Notes under the pieces: model-generated
Databases searched by the model: none
What the model was told of the DNA's origin: nothing
Seen by the model: the letters and a program-made list of their open reading frames with translations, nothing else
Origin: Bacteroidota bacterium
GTDB lineage: Bacteria; Bacteroidota; Bacteroidia; Flavobacteriales; Weeksellaceae
Assembly (NCBI GenBank): GCA_023422635.1
Contig: JAFAGO010000042.1
Span: forward strand, 62,001 to 126,000
Reading direction: 5' to 3'
DNA length: 64,000 nt
Position numbers and translations under genes: made by a program
In this document: positions 59,651 through 64,000 of the stretch, piece after piece
Position numbering within the stretch: the first letter of the stretch is position 1
Layout of the letters: every line of letters begins with the position of its first letter

Positions 59651-59665
59651 TAAAACTTTTTTCCG

Positions 59666-60691
59666 ATGTACAAACGTTTCATTCGTCCCCTTTTTTTCAA
59701 ATTCGATCCTGAAAAAATTCATCATTTTACCTTTTCACTTCTCAAGAATTCTCCAATTGCTTTTTCAAGAATTGCATTTCCTAAACCTTTAGAAGATAAA
59801 AAGTTAGAGCGCGAAGTTTTTGGCTTGAAATTTAAAAATCCTGTTGGCTTAGCTGCAGGATTGGATAAGGATGCTAAATTGTACAAAGAACTCTCGAATT
59901 TGGGATTTGGTTTTATTGAGATAGGAACTTTAACGCCGAAGCCGCAGCCGGGAAATGAGAAAAAAAGATTGTTCCGATTAATTGAAGATTCTGGCATTAT
60001 CAATAGAATGGGCTTTAATAATGAAGGTGTTGATGCTGCTGTCGAACGTTTAAAAGGAAATAAAGATGTCATTATTGGAGGAAATATCGGGAAAAATAAA
60101 ACTACACCAAACGAAAATGCAGTTGAGGATTATACCATTTGTTTTGAAAAATTATATCCTTACGTTCATTATTTTGTTGTAAATGTAAGTTCTCCGAATA
60201 CGCCAAATCTCCGTGCTTTACAGGAAAAGGAACCTTTAATGAAACTCTTAGTTGAACTTCAAAATCTCAATATTAAGAAAGAACATCCGAAACCTATTTT
60301 ACTGAAAATAGCTCCAGATTTATCGGATGAGCAACTTCTTGATATTATAGAAATTGTGAAGGAAACAAAAATTGCGGGCGTAATTGCAACCAATACCACA
60401 TTGTCACGCGAAGGTTTACAATCTGAAAATCAAAAAGAAACGGGTGGACTTTCAGGAAAGCCACTTACAAAAAGATCTACAGAGGTAATTAAATTTCTTT
60501 CCGAAAAAAGCAACAAAGCATTCCCAATTATTGGTGTCGGCGGAATACATTCTGCGAAAGATGCAATTGATAAATTTAATGCTGGTGCCAGTTTAGTGCA
60601 ATTGTACACAGGATTTATTTATGAAGGTCCTGAGTTAATTCGCGAAATTAATGCTGAATTATTAAAAAGAGCGAGTAGAATTCCAAGGTAG
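59666..60691 (+). CDS. pyrD: Dihydroorotate dehydrogenase (quinone), class 2
   Basis: A 341-residue membrane-associated flavoenzyme of pyrimidine synthesis. The N-terminal amphipathic region (MYKRFIRPLFFKFDPEKIHH) marks class 2. FMN-site stretches are FKNPVGLAAGLDKDAKLYKE, IEIGTLTPKPQPGNEKKRLF and NRMGFNNEGVD. The catalytic Ser lies in FVVNVSSPNTPNLRALQEKE and the phosphate site in IIGVGGIHSAKDAIDKFNAG. Full length. Confidence 0.96.
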   Translation: MYKRFIRPLFFKFDPEKIHHFTFSLLKNSPIAFSRIAFPKPLEDKKLEREVFGLKFKNPVGLAAGLDKDAKLYKELSNLGFGFIEIGTLTPKPQPGNEKKRLFRLIEDSGIINRMGFNNEGVDAAVERLKGNKDVIIGGNIGKNKTTPNENAVEDYTICFEKLYPYVHYFVVNVSSPNTPNLRALQEKEPLMKLLVELQNLNIKKEHPKPILLKIAPDLSDEQLLDIIEIVKETKIAGVIATNTTLSREGLQSENQKETGGLSGKPLTKRSTEVIKFLSEKSNKAFPIIGVGGIHSAKDAIDKFNAGASLVQLYTGFIYEGPELIREINAELLKRASRIPR

Positions 60692-60718
60692 AATTTTGTT
60701 TACGAAATTCAACGGCAT

Positions 60719-61963
60719 TTAGATAAAGAAATGGGCGATGGTGTAAATTATTAAACCTACTAAACCGCCGACTAAAGTTCCGTTTATTCGAATAAATTGT
60801 AAATCTTTTCCCACTTCAAGTTCGAGTTTTCGGCTCAGTTCTTCGCCTTCCCAATTTCCGACGGTTGAACTAATAAGGTCGCCGAATTGATGCGTGTTTT
60901 TCAGTAGATATTTGTACGCGGTAACACGCACCCAATGATCAATTTTGTACTGCAAAGCTTCATCATTTTGAAGATTGAAAGAAAGTTCATCTAAGTTTTT
61001 ATTTACATATTTTTTAATTCCAGAGTCGTCTTTTGATAATTCTTCTTCGATGGTTTTTCGAATTGTTTTCCAAATGTCTTGAGAAAAAGACTGAAGTTTT
61101 TCTTCTTGAAAAAATGAATTTTTTATCTCCTGAAAATCATCTTTCCATTTTTCGCTGGTTTTAATTTCTGCTGAAAAATCGGCGAGCTTTTTAGATATTT
61201 CTTTCCTTAAAGGATTTTGCAAGTCGTTTTCTACTTCATCAAAATAGGTGGAAAGTCCGTTCGTTATTTTATCGGCAATTGCATCATCCACAAATTTCGG
61301 AATTAAAGAAAAGCTTTCTTTTTTCACGCGTTCGCGTATCATTTCTTGGTTTTGAAGAATGTAATTCTTGATTTGTGATGAAAGGTTGGTGATGATTTTT
61401 TGATGTTCATTTCGATCAATTAAATATTCCAGCCCATTGCCTATAATTTGATTTGCCTTCAATTCTGCCGTCATTTCTCCAGCTTTTCTGCTAATAAAAT
61501 TCACAACGGTTTTATCATCTAACTTCACTACAATATTCAAAATTATGTTAGAAAGTTCCTGGATTAAAATCTGTTGATTACTGCTTTTAGAAAGCCAATC
61601 TCCCGCAATTTTAGAAACTTTAAGTTTTAAAATGTACGGGCGAATATTTTCAGGAGCAAGAAAATTTTCTACCACGAAATTGCCCAAGTTATCCCCAATT
61701 TTTTCTTTAGAATTTTCAATAAGATTGGTGTGCGGAATTTTTAAACCTAAAGGATAATGGAATAGCGCTGTAACTGCAAACCAATCCGCTAGAGCGCCCA
61801 CCATTGCGGCTTCTGCAAACGCTTTAACGTAACCAATCCAGTGCGAATTGTTGTCTTTCTGAAGAATTGTGGTTACAATGAATACAATTGCCATGAACAC
61901 AAAAAGTCCCGTTGCAATGATTTTAAATTTTCGAAGTTGTTTTCTTTTGTCTTCTTCGTTCAT
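60719..61963 (-). CDS. DUF445 family membrane protein
   Basis: A 414-residue protein of the DUF445 family (PF04286). It has one N-terminal and one C-terminal membrane helix with a long helical middle. The signature after helix 1 is YVKAFAEAAMVGALADWFAV then TALFHYPLGLKIPHTNLIEN, and the C-terminal end IRINGTLVGGLVGLIIYTIA is also typical. It has no established function and is widely distributed. It is divergent from msrB. Confidence 0.87.
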   Translation of the reverse strand: MNEEDKRKQLRKFKIIATGLFVFMAIVFIVTTILQKDNNSHWIGYVKAFAEAAMVGALADWFAVTALFHYPLGLKIPHTNLIENSKEKIGDNLGNFVVENFLAPENIRPYILKLKVSKIAGDWLSKSSNQQILIQELSNIILNIVVKLDDKTVVNFISRKAGEMTAELKANQIIGNGLEYLIDRNEHQKIITNLSSQIKNYILQNQEMIRERVKKESFSLIPKFVDDAIADKITNGLSTYFDEVENDLQNPLRKEISKKLADFSAEIKTSEKWKDDFQEIKNSFFQEEKLQSFSQDIWKTIRKTIEEELSKDDSGIKKYVNKNLDELSFNLQNDEALQYKIDHWVRVTAYKYLLKNTHQFGDLISSTVGNWEGEELSRKLELEVGKDLQFIRINGTLVGGLVGLIIYTIAHFFI

Positions 61964-62050
61964 TATCAGAATGTTATAGTTTAGATGATAGATGAATTGT
62001 ATGCTTGTTCAACTTGGTTTGATAAATTTAAAGTAAATTTGGATGATAAA

Positions 62051-62599
62051 ATGGGGGTTTTTAAAATCTATATAAGTTTGTTTTCACTTGTATTTCTGCA
62101 AATGTGCTCGCAGATACAAAAACCCGTACATTCTACTTCCAAATCAAATTCAATTATGAACAATACTGCAAAAAACAATCCATATTATTCCCGAACAGAT
62201 CGCGCGAAATTGAATGTTTCCAATTCTGAATGGAAGCAAATACTTTCGCCTGAATTGTACGCAATTGCAAGAGAAGCCAATACAGAATATCCGTTCACCG
62301 GAAAATATAATGATTTTGATGAACTGGGTGAGTATTATTGCGCCGTTTGTGGAAATCATCTTTTTAGAAGTGATGCTAAATTTGCTTCAACTTGCGGTTG
62401 GCCAAGTTTTTTCGAAGCAGATAAAGAAGGTGTTGCCTATAAAAGGGATTCTTCACATGGAATGGAGCGAATCGAAGTGCTCTGCAAACGTTGTGATTCA
62501 CACTTAGGCCATGTTTTTAACGATGGACCAGCGCCAACCGGAACGCGCTATTGTATGAATTCCGTTAGTTTAGAATTTGTACCGGATTCTGAAAAGTAG
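62051..62599 (+). CDS. msrB: Peptide-methionine (R)-S-oxide reductase, lipoprotein form
   Basis: A 182-residue MsrB with a lipoprotein signal (MGVFKIYISLFSLVFLQMC, Cys19), so it acts outside the cytoplasm repairing oxidised methionine in exported proteins. Zinc cysteines are 97, 100, 145 and 148 (CAVCG and CKRCD); the catalytic Cys168 lies in GTRYCMNSVSLEF and the resolving-type Cys115 in ASTCGWPSF. The start at 62051 is chosen because it begins the signal peptide; the frame is open 66 bp further upstream. Confidence 0.93.
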   Translation: MGVFKIYISLFSLVFLQMCSQIQKPVHSTSKSNSIMNNTAKNNPYYSRTDRAKLNVSNSEWKQILSPELYAIAREANTEYPFTGKYNDFDELGEYYCAVCGNHLFRSDAKFASTCGWPSFFEADKEGVAYKRDSSHGMERIEVLCKRCDSHLGHVFNDGPAPTGTRYCMNSVSLEFVPDSEK

Positions 62600-62733
62600 A
62601 ATTCTGAAAATAGAATAAAAAGTTCTTATCCAACTACGATTTTGATGGTTTATATTCACTTTTACAACTGTTAACAAAAAGATAAAATTCAGTTAAAGTT
62701 CTGATTTTTAATAACTTGATTGTTTGGTTTCTT

Positions 62734-62741
62734 TAATTTTG
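62734..62741 (+). promoter_or_regulatory. -7 element of L,D-transpeptidase-like gene
   Basis: TAATTTTG, 25 bp before the ATG at 62767. Confidence 0.6.
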
Positions 62742-62766
62742 CACCTTCGAATCGCAAAAGGTTAAC

Positions 62767-63516
62767 ATGAAAAATTTATTACTCGCACTTTCTACAGTGG
62801 GAATTTTCGGTACGTCATTCTATACGATTTCCGATATAAAATCACCTCAAGACAGAAGCGCAAAAGCCAAAGATACCGCAAGCGCAGTTGTTCATTTTGC
62901 AGAACCCGTTTCGGAAATTTCGAAGTCCGTTGCTTTGTATTCTGCTCTAAATTTTAATGAAAATCCACTCAACCAAAACGTTTTTGAAAAAGCTTTTCAC
63001 GGCTTTGAAAAATTGAAATCTTCTGGAAAAATTAATCCAGATAGTCATTTGCTTACGATTTGTGATTTTTCAAAATCATCAAATACCAAAAGACTTTGGG
63101 TGATTGATACCAATAAAAAAGAAATTTTATTCAATTCTTTAGTGGCACATGGAATGGGAACTGGCGAAGAATTTGCTGAAAAATTTTCGAATACCGATAG
63201 TTCACATCAAAGCAGTTTAGGTTTTTATGTAACCGAAGCTACGTACAACGGAAATAATGGTTATTCGCTTCGTCTTTTAGGGATGGACAAAGGTTTTAAT
63301 GATGCGGCGCTTTCTCGCGCGATTGTTATGCATGGCGCAGATTATGTAAGTGAAAACTTTGCAAAACAACATAAAAGAATTGGTAGAAGTTGGGGTTGTC
63401 CTGCTGTTCCGAGGGATTTGGCGGAACCCATTATTAACACAATAAAAGCACAAAATGTGTTATTTATTTATTATCCAGATGAACAGTATTTAGCCTCTTC
63501 TGAATGGCTTAAATAA
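62767..63516 (+). CDS. Murein L,D-transpeptidase-like protein (YkuD_2)
   Basis: A 249-residue exported protein with an N-terminal hydrophobic signal (MKNLLLALSTVGIFGTSFYT). The catalytic domain of the YkuD_2 type (PF13645) shows TNTKRLWVIDTNKKEILFNS-like strands, IVMHGADYVSENFAKQHKRI and the active-site GRSWGCPAVPRDLAEPII with its Cys and His. Such proteins are predicted to crosslink or trim peptidoglycan, but activity of this subgroup is little tested. It ends before a bidirectional terminator. Confidence 0.88.
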   Translation: MKNLLLALSTVGIFGTSFYTISDIKSPQDRSAKAKDTASAVVHFAEPVSEISKSVALYSALNFNENPLNQNVFEKAFHGFEKLKSSGKINPDSHLLTICDFSKSSNTKRLWVIDTNKKEILFNSLVAHGMGTGEEFAEKFSNTDSSHQSSLGFYVTEATYNGNNGYSLRLLGMDKGFNDAALSRAIVMHGADYVSENFAKQHKRIGRSWGCPAVPRDLAEPIINTIKAQNVLFIYYPDEQYLASSEWLK

Positions 63517-63532
63517 AGTAAAAGTGAATGAA

Positions 63533-63569
63533 AAAAAGAGGACTTTCAATATCGAAAATCCTCTTTTTT
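63533..63569. terminator. Bidirectional terminator
   Basis: AAAAAGAGGA-TTTC / GAAA-TCCTCTTTTT, a long stem with one mismatch between two convergent genes. Confidence 0.88.
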
Positions 63570-63588
63570 ATCATTTTTGTTCTGTTAT

Positions 63589-64000
63589 TTACTGTAGTGT
63601 TGCGCTTACCAAAACAACTTCAAAACTAAACGCTTTGCTTACCGGGCAATCCGTTTCTGCAATCTTTGCATATTTTTGAAATTCTTCTTCGGTGATGTTC
63701 GGGATTTTTGCTGTAACCGTAATTTCCGATTTCGCAATTTTTCCCGCGCTGGTATCCAAAGATACATCTACACTCGTTTTTATTTCTTCGGGGGTAAAAC
63801 CAGCTTCTGAAAGTTCAGCATCCAACTTCATGGTATAGCATCCTGCGTGTGCAGCAGCGAGCAATTCTTCAGGATTGGTACCAACGCCTTCTTCAAAACG
63901 ACTTTTAAAAGAATATTGTGTTTCGTTAAGAACAGTGCTTTTAGTTGTTAAATGTCCAGAACCTTCCTTAATAGTTCCGTTCCAAACTGCGGTTGCATTT
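63589..64000 (-). CDS. OsmC family protein, start beyond window
   Basis: The frame is open from 63589 to the window end, giving at least 137 residues. NATAVWNGTIKEGSGHLTTK, then FEEGVGTNPEELLAAAHAGC followed by YTMKLDAELSEAGF, matches OsmC peroxiredoxins; the first active cysteine is in AAAHAGCYTM and the second in ETDCPVSKAF. OsmC reduces organic hydroperoxides. The 5' end is cut by the window, with only a few codons expected to be missing. Confidence 0.9.
   Translation of the reverse strand, partial: NATAVWNGTIKEGSGHLTTKSTVLNETQYSFKSRFEEGVGTNPEELLAAAHAGCYTMKLDAELSEAGFTPEEIKTSVDVSLDTSAGKIAKSEITVTAKIPNITEEEFQKYAKIAETDCPVSKAFSFEVVLVSATLQ

Noticed and set aside
1..64000. CRISPR arrays, rRNA genes, complete insertion sequences
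   Set aside because: I looked for regularly spaced repeats, rRNA signatures and transposase genes with terminal inverted repeats and found none; the 19-bp tandem repeat has no spacers.

Overview
The window looks like the chromosome of a flavobacterium of the Chryseobacterium/Kaistella type (Weeksellaceae, Bacteroidota). It is AT-rich, most genes lack Shine-Dalgarno sequences, and many starts lie just downstream of the Bacteroidota -7 element TAnnTTTG. The gene content fits: gldH, RicT, type III glutamine synthetase, DUF3078 proteins and FadL-type porins. I cannot name a species from the sequence alone.

Positions 1 to about 11592 are an accessory island. It carries genes typical of Bacteroidota mobile elements (a RecA-like AAA ATPase, a DUF3871 protein, a truncated SRAP gene, a short RadC) and several small or unknown genes. 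It ends at a 5'-truncated tRNA-like sequence (11521-11592) followed by a terminator, which I read as the right attachment site. Inside it, at 2918-6275, is what I interpret as a decayed chromosomal integron. A frameshifted, truncated tyrosine recombinase (5960-6275) is divergent from two single-gene cassettes. Between them is an attI-like region with three copies of a motif (core TTCGTAAA). Each cassette is bounded by 15-bp inverted repeats (14/15 matches) that begin with GTT and end with AAC, and the cassettes are separated by an imperfect-palindrome attC-like site. The first cassette encodes a GmrSD-like (DUF262 plus DUF1524) restriction-type protein; the second encodes an outer-membrane beta-barrel. 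The rest of the island has a bacteriocin-like remnant beside a frameshifted small membrane protein gene, and an uncharacterised four-gene minus-strand cluster (8215-10213).

From about 12 kb onward the window is ordinary core chromosome. In order it holds: SufE, two glycosyltransferases, a cation antiporter, a Fe-S/zinc cysteine-cluster protein, glutamate dehydrogenase, DprA, a rhomboid protease, paired DUF3078 proteins, HemL, a lipoprotein with repeated HRCD motifs, a polytopic membrane protein, SelO, the ricT-gldH-PBP1A operon, a FadL porin and SGNH lipoprotein pair, prs, rplY, a TonB-C-like protein, TadA, the M1 peptidase-coaX pair, a DUF6909-type protein, type III glutamine synthetase, and an NlpC/P60 lipoprotein. 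Next come the cell-shape operon mreB-mreC-mreD-mrdA-rodA, then SufS, a serine hydrolase, GlyRS, DsbD, a VIT1/CCC1 transporter, PyrD, a DUF445 protein, MsrB, an L,D-transpeptidase-like protein and an OsmC gene cut by the window end.

Themes in the core part are peptidoglycan synthesis and shape (MreBCD, PBP2, RodA, PBP1A, NlpC/P60, L,D-transpeptidase), sulfur and redox handling (SufE, SufS, DsbD, MsrB, OsmC, SelO) and nitrogen assimilation (GdhA, GSIII). Convergent genes are usually separated by strong hairpin terminators.
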